Source of the DNA: an uncultured Sphaerochaeta sp.
GTDB lineage: Bacteria > Spirochaetota > Spirochaetia > Sphaerochaetales > Sphaerochaetaceae
Assembly: GCF_963676285.1 (NCBI RefSeq)
Contig: NZ_OY781063.1
Location: forward strand, 1,426,001-1,490,000
DNA length: 64,000 nt
Direction of reading: 5' to 3'
The translations under genes and the position numbers were made by a program. The notes beneath the pieces are model-generated. The model had not been told where the DNA came from. It was given only the letters and a program-made list of their open reading frames with translations, and ran no database searches. Position 1 is the stretch's first letter, and every line of letters begins with the position of its first letter. Below, piece by piece: positions 55,308-63,792 of the stretch.

Positions 55308-55409
55308 ATCACATAATTTCTGCATATTATGTGATTTTTATCACACTTTTCTCATATATTATGTGATTTATTATATATCATATTTCCATACATTTAATCA
55401 GTACATGGT
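55308..55409. repeat. Repeat element L, copy 2 (TCACATAAT-type dyads)
   Basis: TCACATAAT at 55309-55317 and two ATTATGTGA copies at 55326-55334 and 55358-55366; the first two form a perfect dyad. It ends ATCAGTACATGGT as copy 1 does, and lies directly next to R copy A. Confidence 0.6.
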
Positions 55410-55432
55410 TCCACCCAAACCCTACCTCTCAA

Positions 55433-55662
55433 GGCAGGATTGGGTAGTGTGGAGGTATCTTTAATGAGGTATTTTTCAAATCCTGGAAGTGATTCTGGTG
55501 CCCCACTGACAACCTCAGATACAGGACAAGGGATCTCTCTCCTTGCTACCCTGCCTTGTAGCCAGGCAGGCGTTCTCAGAATCTGTACTTCCCACCAAGA
55601 GTTCTTCCGGGTAGCTCCCTTGCCTCTTGGCTTCTGGCCATACTACACCAGAAAGGTGTGCA
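55433..55662. repeat. R repeat, copy A (about 230 bases)
   Basis: Nearly identical to 57452-57682: long stretches match exactly, with differences only around 55460-55476 and after the TACTACACCA at 55641-55650. It contains the hairpin CCTGCCT-TGTAGCC-AGGCAGG (55551-55571). With copy B it encloses the AbiE pair in direct orientation. No convincing protein is encoded. Confidence 0.9.
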
Positions 55663-55736
55663 GGAACTATGCAAAAAATATTAAAAATTCTTTAAATACA
55701 ATATGTTACCTGCTGTTTCTATACTATGTAATACAC

Positions 55737-55764
55737 TTGACTTGATATATATATTTGCTATATT
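55737..55764 (+). promoter_or_regulatory. Promoter of the AbiE pair, probably giving a leaderless mRNA
   Basis: TTGACT (55737-55742), 16 bases, then TATATT (55759-55764). Transcription would start about seven bases later, at or within two bases of the ATG at 55773. No ribosome site is present, in keeping with leaderless translation. Confidence 0.6.
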
Positions 55765-55772
55765 TATATCAT

Positions 55773-56429
55773 ATGAATCGTAACAACATCCCTTCAAAAG
55801 CAGAACAAGTAAGAACTCAGATACAAAGCATGAAGGAAGGAACAATATTCTTTCCTGATGTATTTGAAAATATTGGCCAAGTAGCTCTCCATATAATCCT
55901 GTCGAGACTGGTACAACAAAACCGTATCATCCGTTTGGGACCTGGCCTCTACCTACATCCACGTTTTTCAAACGTCTTAGGAACCTATGCAACTCCTTCA
56001 CTAGAAGATATCGCGAAAGCAATAGCCATCAAGGAGAAATCAAGAATCATTCCTACAGGTTCTTATGCATTGTATAAGTTAGGATTTACCATGCAAGTAC
56101 CTACATCTGCTGTTTTCCTTACAGATGGCTCTCCTAGAAAGATTAATCTTGAAGATGGAAGAATTATAGTATTCAAGCGTACCACTGCTAAAAATTTATC
56201 CTTTCATAATCCAACAGTGCAATTGCTTGTTGCAAGTATAAGAGAAATTGGTAACGGTAATATTACTCCCGAACACAGAGAAATCATCCAAGGAATCCTT
56301 TCAAAGTTACATGAAGAAGAATTGAAGCAAGATCTAATCCTTGCACCTTATTGGGTCAGAGAGCTAATTCTATATGAAAGGAATATAATACATGAATCTC
56401 AAAGACCTAACAGAACAGGAACGAGTTGA
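55773..56429 (+). CDS. AbiEi-type antitoxin (DUF6088 family)
   Basis: 218 residues. An N-terminal winged helix (GTIFFPDVFENIGQVALHII then LVQQNRIIRLGPGLYLHPR) is followed by the C-terminal antitoxin part with IIPTGSYALYKLGF and VFLTDGSPRKINL. AbiEi proteins repress their own promoter and counter the nucleotidyltransferase toxin of type IV modules, which protect against phage. It overlaps the toxin gene by 38 bases. AT-rich compared with the flanking operons. Confidence 0.85.
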   Translation: MNRNNIPSKAEQVRTQIQSMKEGTIFFPDVFENIGQVALHIILSRLVQQNRIIRLGPGLYLHPRFSNVLGTYATPSLEDIAKAIAIKEKSRIIPTGSYALYKLGFTMQVPTSAVFLTDGSPRKINLEDGRIIVFKRTTAKNLSFHNPTVQLLVASIREIGNGNITPEHREIIQGILSKLHEEELKQDLILAPYWVRELILYERNIIHESQRPNRTGTS

Positions 56430-57420
56430 TATTTTCAATGAAGTTGGAAAACAAAAACACATAAGTAGCCAAGCAATAGAAAAAGATTGGTGGGTCAGCA
56501 CTATTCTTGAAGTTCTATTCAACTCCCAGTACAAGGATTCTATAGTTTTCAAGGGAGGTACGTCCTTAAGCAAAGCTTGGAAGCTTATCTCTAGGTTTTC
56601 TGAAGATATCGATATTGCAATTAAACGAGAGTTCTTGGGCTGTGGTGGACAGTTAACAAAGAACCAGATAAATAATCGCCTTAGGCGATTTTCATGTTCC
56701 TTTGTAAGAGAAAATCTGAGGAATGAAGTTGAGGAAGGACTCCATAGCATTGGAATAGAGAGTGATTCATTCAATGTTTATGTTGATCAAAGCCCTGTTA
56801 CTACCGTTGATCCAGAAAAGATATACATCTCCTATAAGTCTGTTTTTGAGGAGGCACCACACAATAGTTACGTTAAGCCAAGAGTAATTATTGAAGCTGG
56901 TGCACGTAGTATTTCTGATCCTTTCGTAGAAGTTGGTATCCAATCTTTTATCTCCGAAACTTTCCCAGACATGCCTTTTTCCAGAAGACCCTTCACAGTA
57001 AAGATTGTTCCCGCCGAACGAACCTTTCTTGAAAAGGCCTTCCTTCTCCATGAAGAATTCCATAAACCAACTAGCGAAATACGCACAGATCGGATGAGTC
57101 GCCATTTATATGACCTTGAAAAAATGATGGATACCCCAATAGCTCACAAGGCGATTCAAGATAGAAACCTTTATAATGAGATTGTCACTCATAGAAAAAA
57201 ATACATTGGTCTTAAAGGGTTTGATTATGCTTCGCTTGCACCAGAACATATTAATTTCATTCCTCCGACTACAATTTCTCATCATTGGAAACGAGATTAT
57301 CAAGCTATGAGGGAGAATATCATATATGGACCATCCATAGACTATGAGACCCTGATTAAACGGATCAGAATTCTGAATGTTCGCTTCAACCAGTCTACAA
57401 TGGTGATTAAAATAGAATGA
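56392..57420 (+). CDS. AbiEii-type nucleotidyltransferase toxin
   Basis: 342 residues. The nucleotidyltransferase site is clear: IVFKGGTSLSKAW (about 51-63) and SEDIDIAIKRE (70-80). The later segment TVKIVPAERTFLEKAFLLHE with RHLYDLEKMM is the usual AbiEii/MenA-like helical end. The family transfers nucleotides to tRNA or other targets and stops growth on infection. Antitoxin overlap sets the start. It appears intact, and the module is bordered on both sides by the R repeat. Confidence 0.88.
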   Translation: MNLKDLTEQERVDIFNEVGKQKHISSQAIEKDWWVSTILEVLFNSQYKDSIVFKGGTSLSKAWKLISRFSEDIDIAIKREFLGCGGQLTKNQINNRLRRFSCSFVRENLRNEVEEGLHSIGIESDSFNVYVDQSPVTTVDPEKIYISYKSVFEEAPHNSYVKPRVIIEAGARSISDPFVEVGIQSFISETFPDMPFSRRPFTVKIVPAERTFLEKAFLLHEEFHKPTSEIRTDRMSRHLYDLEKMMDTPIAHKAIQDRNLYNEIVTHRKKYIGLKGFDYASLAPEHINFIPPTTISHHWKRDYQAMRENIIYGPSIDYETLIKRIRILNVRFNQSTMVIKIE

Positions 57421-57451
57421 GAGCAGGTGACTACCCAACCCAATCCTCTTA

Positions 57452-57682
57452 GGCAGGATTGGGTAGTGTGGAGGTATCTTTTATGAAGGTAATTTTCAAA
57501 TCCTGGAAGTGATTCTGGTGCCCCACTGACAACCTCAGATACAGGACAAGGGATCTCTCTCCTTGCTACCCTGCCTTGTAGCCAGGCAGGCGTTCTCAGA
57601 ATCTGTACTTCCCACCAAGAGTTCTTCCGGGTAGCTCCCTTGCCTCTTGGCTTCTGGCCATACTACACCATAGGGGTGTGAA
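57452..57682. repeat. R repeat, copy B (about 230 bases)
   Basis: Second full copy of the element at 55433-55662, beginning just after the AbiEii stop (57420). Preceded by CCCAATCCT, which can pair with AGGATTGGG at the start of the repeat. Confidence 0.9.
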
Positions 57683-57724
57683 GAAACCATTCGGAAAATA
57701 TGAGAAAAGGATGAATACAAAAAA

Positions 57725-57750
57725 GACCCCTCTCAATACAGAAAGGGATC
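57725..57750 (-). terminator. Terminator of the hexarate operon
   Basis: On the minus strand GATCCCTTTC pairs with GAGAGGGGTC (two G-U pairs) around TGTATT, followed by six T. Placed 22 bases beyond the garD stop. Confidence 0.8.
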
Positions 57751-57771
57751 CTCTAAACAACTACATATGAA

Positions 57772-59280
57772 TTATGTAATCGGGGCTGGATTGAAATAGC
57801 AGAGGAAGTTGTTCAGTCCATACTGCTCACTGAAGGGCTTCTTTCCACTTGCCACATCCAGGATCAGGTTGAACAAGCGCTCCCCAACCACTTCGACAGT
57901 CTCTTCCCCGGTAGCAATGGAACCTGCATCAAGATCGATCAGATCCTGCCACATATTCTTCATCGCATTACGGCTGGAAACCTTGATGACCGGAGCTTCT
58001 GCCAAGCCGTAGGGTGTTCCGCGACCGGTCATGAAGACCTGTACGGTCATACCGCTGGCAAGCTGGCTGGGACCGCAGACAATATCGCTCGCTGGGGTGG
58101 CAGCGAATATGAGCCCTTTCTTGGTAGGAAGCTCACCAGGGCCGAGTACCTCGACTATGGGAGCATGCCCACTCTTCACGATTGAACCCATCGCTTTCTC
58201 AACAATATTGGAAAGTCCACCCTGCTTGTTTCCAGGAGTGGGGTTCGCACTGCGATCCACGCTTCCCTTTGCAAGGTATTCATCATACCAGCCGATTTCA
58301 GCAACCAACTTCTTGAGAGCTACCTCGTCCTGGCAACGCTCGGCAAGCAGATGCACCCCGTCACGGACCTCGGTGACTTCACTGAACATCACGGTGGCAC
58401 CCCCTGAGACAAGGAGGTCACTCGCATAGCCCGCACTTGGGTTGGCAGTCACACCGCTGAAAGCATCACTGCCTCCACACTGCATGCCAACACAAAGCTT
58501 CTCGAGAGGCAAGGTGGTACGTTTATGCTTATCAAGACGCTTGAGCTTATGCTCAGCCATCTTCAGCAGGGCATCCATCATGGGCCCGAAGCCTGGATAG
58601 TCCTGAAGGATTATGACATTCTCTGGGGTATTCTCTTCATCACTGAGTAGCTTATCGACGGTGAGTTTCTCACAACCAAGCCCCACCACCATGATCTCAC
58701 CCCCAAAGTTGGGATTCTTGATGGTATTCTTGATCGATCGGATAGGAACCACAGCATCAGGTGCGTTGATCGCAACCCCACACCCGTATGCATGGTTTAT
58801 GGCAACCACCCCATCAACATTTGGATACTGAGGAAGCAATTCAGCCTGAATTCGTTTCACCAATTGATCCACCACCCCACTTACGCACTGTACCGTGGTG
58901 GTAATGGCAAGTATGTTACGTGTCCCGGCGTAACCACCATTGGGATTTTCATATCCCTCGAAAGTGGTGCGTTTTGGTTGGGGAAGTACTACCTCCTCAG
59001 GCTTTTTGAAGGAAAGATCCTCCAGAGGTGGCTGAAGTGGTAACTCAAGGGAGTTCTCGTTAATCCAAGCACCCTTCTTCACCTCTTCAAGCAAATAACC
59101 AAGCACTACTCCGTAGCGGATGACCTCATCACCTTTCTGCATATCCTGCAGGGCCACCTTATGGCCCTGGGGGATGTCAGAGAGGAGCGTAATACCATCA
59201 ACCACATCACCCTTGCGGGATGCTTCAGTGATAATGGCTACTGTATCCCTGGGATCGATCTTCAGGAGCAATGCATTCAT
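57772..59280 (-). CDS. garD: Galactarate dehydratase (GarD; UxaA superfamily)
   Basis: 502 residues from the ATG at 59280, which overlaps the tctA stop. The small SAF domain (DIPQGHKVALQDM, VIRYGVVLGYL) and the large domain match GarD closely from memory: FEGYENPNGGYAGTRN, YPNVDGVVAINHAYGCGVAI, MVVGLGCEKL, GMQCGGSDAFSGVTANPSAG and ATGEETVEVVGERLFNLILD. GarD dehydrates galactarate to 5-keto-4-deoxyglucarate with an Fe(II)-type metal. Altronate dehydratase is the relative, but the QCGGSDAFSG region and the neighbouring gudD favour GarD. Last gene of the operon. Confidence 0.92.
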   Translation of the reverse strand: MNALLLKIDPRDTVAIITEASRKGDVVDGITLLSDIPQGHKVALQDMQKGDEVIRYGVVLGYLLEEVKKGAWINENSLELPLQPPLEDLSFKKPEEVVLPQPKRTTFEGYENPNGGYAGTRNILAITTTVQCVSGVVDQLVKRIQAELLPQYPNVDGVVAINHAYGCGVAINAPDAVVPIRSIKNTIKNPNFGGEIMVVGLGCEKLTVDKLLSDEENTPENVIILQDYPGFGPMMDALLKMAEHKLKRLDKHKRTTLPLEKLCVGMQCGGSDAFSGVTANPSAGYASDLLVSGGATVMFSEVTEVRDGVHLLAERCQDEVALKKLVAEIGWYDEYLAKGSVDRSANPTPGNKQGGLSNIVEKAMGSIVKSGHAPIVEVLGPGELPTKKGLIFAATPASDIVCGPSQLASGMTVQVFMTGRGTPYGLAEAPVIKVSSRNAMKNMWQDLIDLDAGSIATGEETVEVVGERLFNLILDVASGKKPFSEQYGLNNFLCYFNPAPIT

Positions 59281-60767
59281 TTCTTTGCCTTCCTTGCCAG
59301 TCTCTTTGTCTTCCACTCATCATAGAAAGCGTATACCAAGGAAATTACGATCAAGCCCCAGATGACGTTCCCGATCGGGCGGGAGAAGAATGTCATCAAG
59401 TCCCCTCCAGATCCCTTGATTGAATCAACAAAGTACTTCTCAAGGTCACTACCAAGAATGAAGCCGATAAGGAATGAGGGAATACTGTACTTGAACTTTG
59501 CAAAGAAGTAACCAACCACACCAAAGAAGAGCATTGCCCAGACATCAAACATATTGCCGTTCTGGGTGGCATAGCTGCCGACCGTACAGAGCAGGATGAT
59601 GACAGGATAGATTCTCGCCTTCGGGAAGTTGATAACCTTAACAATGTACTTAATCGGATAGAACATCACAATGTACATGAAGATATTTGCAACACCCATG
59701 GCAACCAGAATCGTTTTCCAGATATCAGGATTGTTGGTGATAAACAGTGGTCCAACCTGGATTCCCTGGAGCATAAAGGCTCCGATAAGTACCGCAGTGG
59801 TACTGTCACCAGGAATACCTAGGGAGAGCAAGGGGATCAAGGCACCACCGGTCAAGCCGTTGTTGGCCCCTTCACTTGCAACCAATCCACCAATATAGCC
59901 GGTACCGAACTTCTCTGGATGCTTGCTCATGCTCTTAGCCTGTGAATAGGAGAGCAAGGAAGCCGCTGAGCCTCCAACACCAGGAAGAACACCGACAAAG
60001 GTTCCGATAAGACCACTACGAATCAGATTAAATCCCTGTCCCTTGAAATCCTTGAAGGAGAACTTGCGGGTTTCATGGTTCAAATCGATATTTTGGTGCT
60101 CTTCCTTGATACCGGTCTCAGCCTCCTGGAAAATCTGTACCAAGGCAAAAAGACCGATCAGGACAGGCAGAAGCTGGAAGCCCATGCGTAGATCAACACG
60201 GAACAACTTAGGGACCATACGCATCGTATTGTTGTCAGCAAACTGCCCAATGAGGGAGATCAATACACCGGCAAACCCGGCAAAAATTCCCTTGATCATA
60301 CTTCCCTTGCTCAAGGCAGCAATGATGGTAAGGGCAAATACAATGATGAGGAACTTCTCAATAGCAGAGAAGTTGATCGCCAGGCGTGCAAGTGGCGGGG
60401 TAAAGAACCAGAGGCTGGCAAGACTGATAAGTCCACCGATCAAACTTGCGGTGATACCAATCCTGAGTGCTCTGAGTCCCTCTCCACGCTTTGCCATGGG
60501 GAATCCATCAAAGCCTGTACAGATAGAAGAAGGAGTCCCTGGGATATTCAGCAGAATAGCAGGAATCAAACCACCAGAGATACCACCAACATAGAGTCCC
60601 AACAAGAGGAACAAACTGGTGGTAAGACTATAAGCATAGGTAAGGGGAAGGAAGATGGCAATCGCCATCGTCGCTGTCATGCCGGGAAGGGAGCCAAATA
60701 CAACACCGATTACTACGCCCAAAAGAGACATCATAATCTGTAGCGGTCCGAATGCAAAAATTTCCAT
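59277..60767 (-). CDS. tctA: TTT large membrane subunit, TctA type (third system)
   Basis: 496 residues. FGSLPGMTATMAIAIFLPLT, LNIPGTPSSICTGFDGFPMA, GVLPGVGGSAASLLSYSQAK and ASEGANNGLTGGALIPLLSL with GIPGDSTTA are present. It is closer to the first system (36.9 kb) than to the second. Spacing to tctB is 15 bases; the stop overlaps the garD start. Confidence 0.93.
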   Translation of the reverse strand: MEIFAFGPLQIMMSLLGVVIGVVFGSLPGMTATMAIAIFLPLTYAYSLTTSLFLLLGLYVGGISGGLIPAILLNIPGTPSSICTGFDGFPMAKRGEGLRALRIGITASLIGGLISLASLWFFTPPLARLAINFSAIEKFLIIVFALTIIAALSKGSMIKGIFAGFAGVLISLIGQFADNNTMRMVPKLFRVDLRMGFQLLPVLIGLFALVQIFQEAETGIKEEHQNIDLNHETRKFSFKDFKGQGFNLIRSGLIGTFVGVLPGVGGSAASLLSYSQAKSMSKHPEKFGTGYIGGLVASEGANNGLTGGALIPLLSLGIPGDSTTAVLIGAFMLQGIQVGPLFITNNPDIWKTILVAMGVANIFMYIVMFYPIKYIVKVINFPKARIYPVIILLCTVGSYATQNGNMFDVWAMLFFGVVGYFFAKFKYSIPSFLIGFILGSDLEKYFVDSIKGSGGDLMTFFSRPIGNVIWGLIVISLVYAFYDEWKTKRLARKAKK

Positions 60768-60782
60768 TATGTACCTCCTCTG

Positions 60783-61238
60783 TTACGGCAGGGTAATCTT
60801 GAAGACCTGGCCGAAAAAGAACCAGATTAGCAGTGAAGAAAACACGGCAATAATCAGGGAGATCAGCAAGGACCTAAAGTCATGGTTCGACCAGAATTTC
60901 TTGGTCTTGAAGGCAACGGGAATGGAGGAGAGCTGGTGAATCCCTACAAACAATACATTGAACAAGAAGATGAATATAATCGATGCAGGAAGAAACCCGA
61001 GCAGTTCCATTGAGGGAATGTAAAGAACAAGAAGGATCAAGGTTCCAGGAAGGCGTACCTTATCCCAGTCCTTCTCAAAGAAATGATAGTTCTTGAAGTT
61101 GAAGAACGGTGTTCCCTGTCTCTTGCACTTCAATGCACGCTGGATCAGCATGATGATGGCAAAGAAGGCCAGGATCCCCATGATGATCGGAGGGAAGATC
61201 CAGTGGGACGTTGAAAGTTTGTAATCAATATGCGGCAT
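60783..61238 (-). CDS. tctB: TTT small membrane subunit, TctB type (third system)
   Basis: 151 residues with four hydrophobic stretches (IMGILAFFAIIMLIQRAL, GTLILLVLYIPSMELLGFL, ASIIFIFLFNVLFVGI, LLISLIIAVFSSLLIWFFFG). Typical TctB size and topology. GAGGAGAAA lies upstream of the ATG. Confidence 0.83.
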   Translation of the reverse strand: MPHIDYKLSTSHWIFPPIIMGILAFFAIIMLIQRALKCKRQGTPFFNFKNYHFFEKDWDKVRLPGTLILLVLYIPSMELLGFLPASIIFIFLFNVLFVGIHQLSSIPVAFKTKKFWSNHDFRSLLISLIIAVFSSLLIWFFFGQVFKITLP

Positions 61239-61254
61239 AGGTTTCTCCTCATAG

Positions 61255-61286
61255 ACTGACTGCAGGGCATAGGTCCTGCAGTCAGT
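61255..61286 (-). promoter_or_regulatory. Stem-loop between tctC and tctB (third system)
   Basis: Perfect 12-base arms ACTGACTGCAGG / CCTGCAGTCAGT with an eight-base loop; no T-tract on the minus strand. Same position as in the other TTT operons. Confidence 0.7.
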
Positions 61287-61308
61287 ATACCATTAGGAAT
61301 TAGATATT

Positions 61309-62340
61309 TTACAGAACCAGATCGTCCAAGGACGGAGCTCTGTCGATCAAGCCCTGGAGGCTGTCACGCTTATCATAGATGAATGCTTTGCTCTCTTCTA
61401 CATTGAGGTACTTGGCTGGGCGGAAGTTCATCTTGCCCAAGTCAGCCTTCAAGCCAGGATCAGCATTGACATTCTTCATAGCAGCTTCAAGCTCAGCTAC
61501 CAATTCTGCTGGGAAATCCTTCGGCAGGTAGATCAAGAAGTCCTTGGCGAAGCGGAACTCTTTTCCATCAAGGGTGATGCCAAGATCAGCATAGCTGGCC
61601 TCATCAACGCCTTCGATGTTGTCCAAGAGACCCATATACTTCATAGCGAGCTTCGGATCATCAGTCTGGGTGTACTGCAAAAGACTGGTGTAGTCGGCGA
61701 AGATTACGTCAGCATTTCCGTCCCAGAGCATCTGGAGCTTGTCACCAGTTGATCCACCAATAACTACGCGAATTCTGTCAGCAATGTCAGCACCATAGGT
61801 GTCCATGACCCACTGCCAGTATACGATGAATCCAACGTGGGAGACGCCACCAGCTTCACAAGCCATGCGGACTACTGCATTAGGGTTCTTCTTCAGATAC
61901 TCAGGAATCTCTGCAAGGCTCTCGTAAGGGGCCTCAACCTTTGCACCCCAAGCACTGCCAGGGTTCTGAGCAATACGAGGACCGACGGTCATATTCTCAA
62001 GGCTGTACATCTCGTCATATGCCCCGAAGGAGATGCCAAGATAGGTCATGTCATGGAACATCATGATAGTGTTCCCATCGGGTTTGACGGTCTGCATTGC
62101 ATCAAGAGCAACAGCTGCGCCTACAGCATCAACTTTCAGGTTTGCACCAAGTTCCTTGCCAAGATAGCGGCTGACGGTCTCAGCGATCAAATAGGAATCA
62201 CCACCGGTTGAGGTGGAACCAATAACAACACGAACATTCTTCCCTTCAAAAGTGGGAACAGCTTCCTCACCGGTACCTGCTGCGAACAGTGCACCACCGG
62301 CTAACATCAAACAGAGCGAGAGAAGCAATAGTTTCTTCAT
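61309..62340 (-). CDS. tctC: TTT binding protein, TctC/Bug type (third system)
   Basis: 343 residues. The signal peptide LLLLSLCLMLAGGALFAAG has no lipobox at the cleavage site. The mature part begins VRVVIGSTSTGGDSYLIAET, a carboxylate loop with STSTGGDS in place of the usual GAGG, so the ligand may differ from the other two. GGAGAG lies upstream of the ATG. The linked GudD and GarD genes make glucarate or galactarate the expected ligand. Confidence 0.87.
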   Translation of the reverse strand: MKKLLLLSLCLMLAGGALFAAGTGEEAVPTFEGKNVRVVIGSTSTGGDSYLIAETVSRYLGKELGANLKVDAVGAAVALDAMQTVKPDGNTIMMFHDMTYLGISFGAYDEMYSLENMTVGPRIAQNPGSAWGAKVEAPYESLAEIPEYLKKNPNAVVRMACEAGGVSHVGFIVYWQWVMDTYGADIADRIRVVIGGSTGDKLQMLWDGNADVIFADYTSLLQYTQTDDPKLAMKYMGLLDNIEGVDEASYADLGITLDGKEFRFAKDFLIYLPKDFPAELVAELEAAMKNVNADPGLKADLGKMNFRPAKYLNVEESKAFIYDKRDSLQGLIDRAPSLDDLVL

Positions 62341-62813
62341 ACGATACTCTCCTTTCTAAACTAAACATCCCCGGATGAGGATTTCAATATGTGGATCCCT
62401 GCTAACAGGTCCAGATCCCAAACAGATGAACAATGGCCGCTTCCAGGCAAGACAACATGCCCCCGGATATAACGCCCTATCCATATCAATAGCCTAAGCT
62501 TGGATTTTCCATATGTCAACGAAAAAATTATATTTTTCAAAAACTTTTTGATTTTTCTATAATAATCTATGAAATAATCAACTAACTTGTGAAAGAATAT
62601 ACAACATTTGCATATGCACGAGTTCATCAGCAATGTTTGGAATATTTGTATCTTAGTAGTTGTTATACAAATAATTAAACATATCTATCATCAAGTTTTC
62701 ATTTATGAATCACATTTTTGCCAGTTGCCTAAAATTCAAAAACCATGAGGATATGCACTAGATTATGTATAATGGCATTAGAATTTTATAAAGCTCTCTA
62801 TAACATATGAACT
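62341..62813. promoter_or_regulatory. AT-rich control region upstream of the third TTT operon
   Basis: 473 bases between the AEC carrier stop and the tctC start. No gene is credible here. A perfect inverted repeat TATTTGTAT / ATACAAATA with a 13-base spacer spans 62643-62673 and could be an operator or part of the promoter. CATCC-CC-GGATG lies at 62367-62378. The long gap suggests that tctC has its own promoter and is not simply read through from the carrier gene. Confidence 0.45.
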
Positions 62814-63728
62814 CTATAAAACCATACCCCAAATCGGAATGGAGATCAGGGACAGAAATGTACTGACAATGACCAACTTTGAAGCATAGATGGTATCCCT
62901 TCCATATTTGGAAGCCAGGATTACCGTGGAAGAGCCCCCAGGCATCGCTGCCAGGATGACCGACACCCCAATGATCAGTGGATCGAGGCCAAGGAGCTTG
63001 GTCCCTACAAAGGAAACCAAGGGGATAAAACCAAGACGCAACAAGGAAAAACTAACAAGATTCCTGTCGATACGTAGATGTTCCTTCTTCATCTCGGCAA
63101 ACAATGAGCCGATGAGCATCATGGACAAGGCCGTGGTACAACTAGCGAGAGAAGAGAGCGTCATTTCCATGAACGAAGGAATCTTGACCGGGAACAACAT
63201 CCAGAGCAGCCCAATGTACACTGCAACCATACAGGGGTGAAGGATGACTTTCAGTGCTGCCTGCTTCTTGTTGACTGCTGCCGGGCTGAAAATGGAAAGA
63301 CCTGCGGTCCACATGACAATTCGCTGCGGGATCAGGTAGATGGAAGCATACATGAACCCAGCTGCCCCAAAAAGCTCTCCTGCAATAGGCAGCCCGAGAA
63401 ATCCTGCGTTTGAGACCAAAAGTCCATAGCGTAAGACACTCTTCTTTCCCTGTTCCTGCTTGCCATAGGTTACCTTGGAGAGAAGGAAACAGAACAGTTG
63501 GATCCCTACTGACACAAAAAAGATAATGGAGAATGAGAGCAGTATCTCCCTACTGACATCCATCCTGAAGGAGAGAATGATGCTGCTCGGCAAGGTCACA
63601 TAGAGCACAAGGTCGGTCAGGAACCCTTTCGTGTGCTCACTGAACAACCCCACTTTTCGAAGCAACGCCCCTACCGCCAACAAGGCGAAGAGTTGCCCTT
63701 GCAGGTTCCATAGATTCGCGAGATCCAT
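62814..63728 (-). CDS. AEC (auxin efflux carrier) family transporter
   Basis: 304 residues from the ATG at 63728; a TTG two codons earlier is less likely. About ten helices arranged as two halves: LFALLAVGALLRKVGLFSEH, TDLVLYVTLPSSIILSF, LVSNAGFLGLPIAGELFGAA, and in the second half LSMMLIGSLFAEM and ILAAMPGGSSTVILASKYGR, a classic AEC segment. Bacterial AEC proteins move malate, malonate and other carboxylates. The position between gudD and the TTT genes suggests hexarate or product transport. Confidence 0.85.
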   Translation of the reverse strand: MDLANLWNLQGQLFALLAVGALLRKVGLFSEHTKGFLTDLVLYVTLPSSIILSFRMDVSREILLSFSIIFFVSVGIQLFCFLLSKVTYGKQEQGKKSVLRYGLLVSNAGFLGLPIAGELFGAAGFMYASIYLIPQRIVMWTAGLSIFSPAAVNKKQAALKVILHPCMVAVYIGLLWMLFPVKIPSFMEMTLSSLASCTTALSMMLIGSLFAEMKKEHLRIDRNLVSFSLLRLGFIPLVSFVGTKLLGLDPLIIGVSVILAAMPGGSSTVILASKYGRDTIYASKLVIVSTFLSLISIPIWGMVL

Positions 63729-63792
63729 ATGCAATTTCTTCCTTCAGTTCCGAGTGACGGGACGGCTGGAATCCGTCCCGTCATCGACCACT

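Noticed and set aside
55433..57682. Integron-type attC sites around the AbiE cassette
   Set aside because: The repeat is longer than attC, no paired GTTRRRY/RYYYAAC cores were found at its ends, and no integrase gene is in the window.
57535..57720. Small minus-strand reading frame inside R copy B
   Set aside because: The matching frame in copy A continues differently past the shared part, there is no ribosome site, and no family resemblance was seen; the repeat is better treated as non-coding.
62361..62633. 90-codon frame in the control region upstream of the third TTT operon
   Set aside because: AT-rich low-information sequence, no ribosome site, no motif; it lies where the operon's promoter must be.
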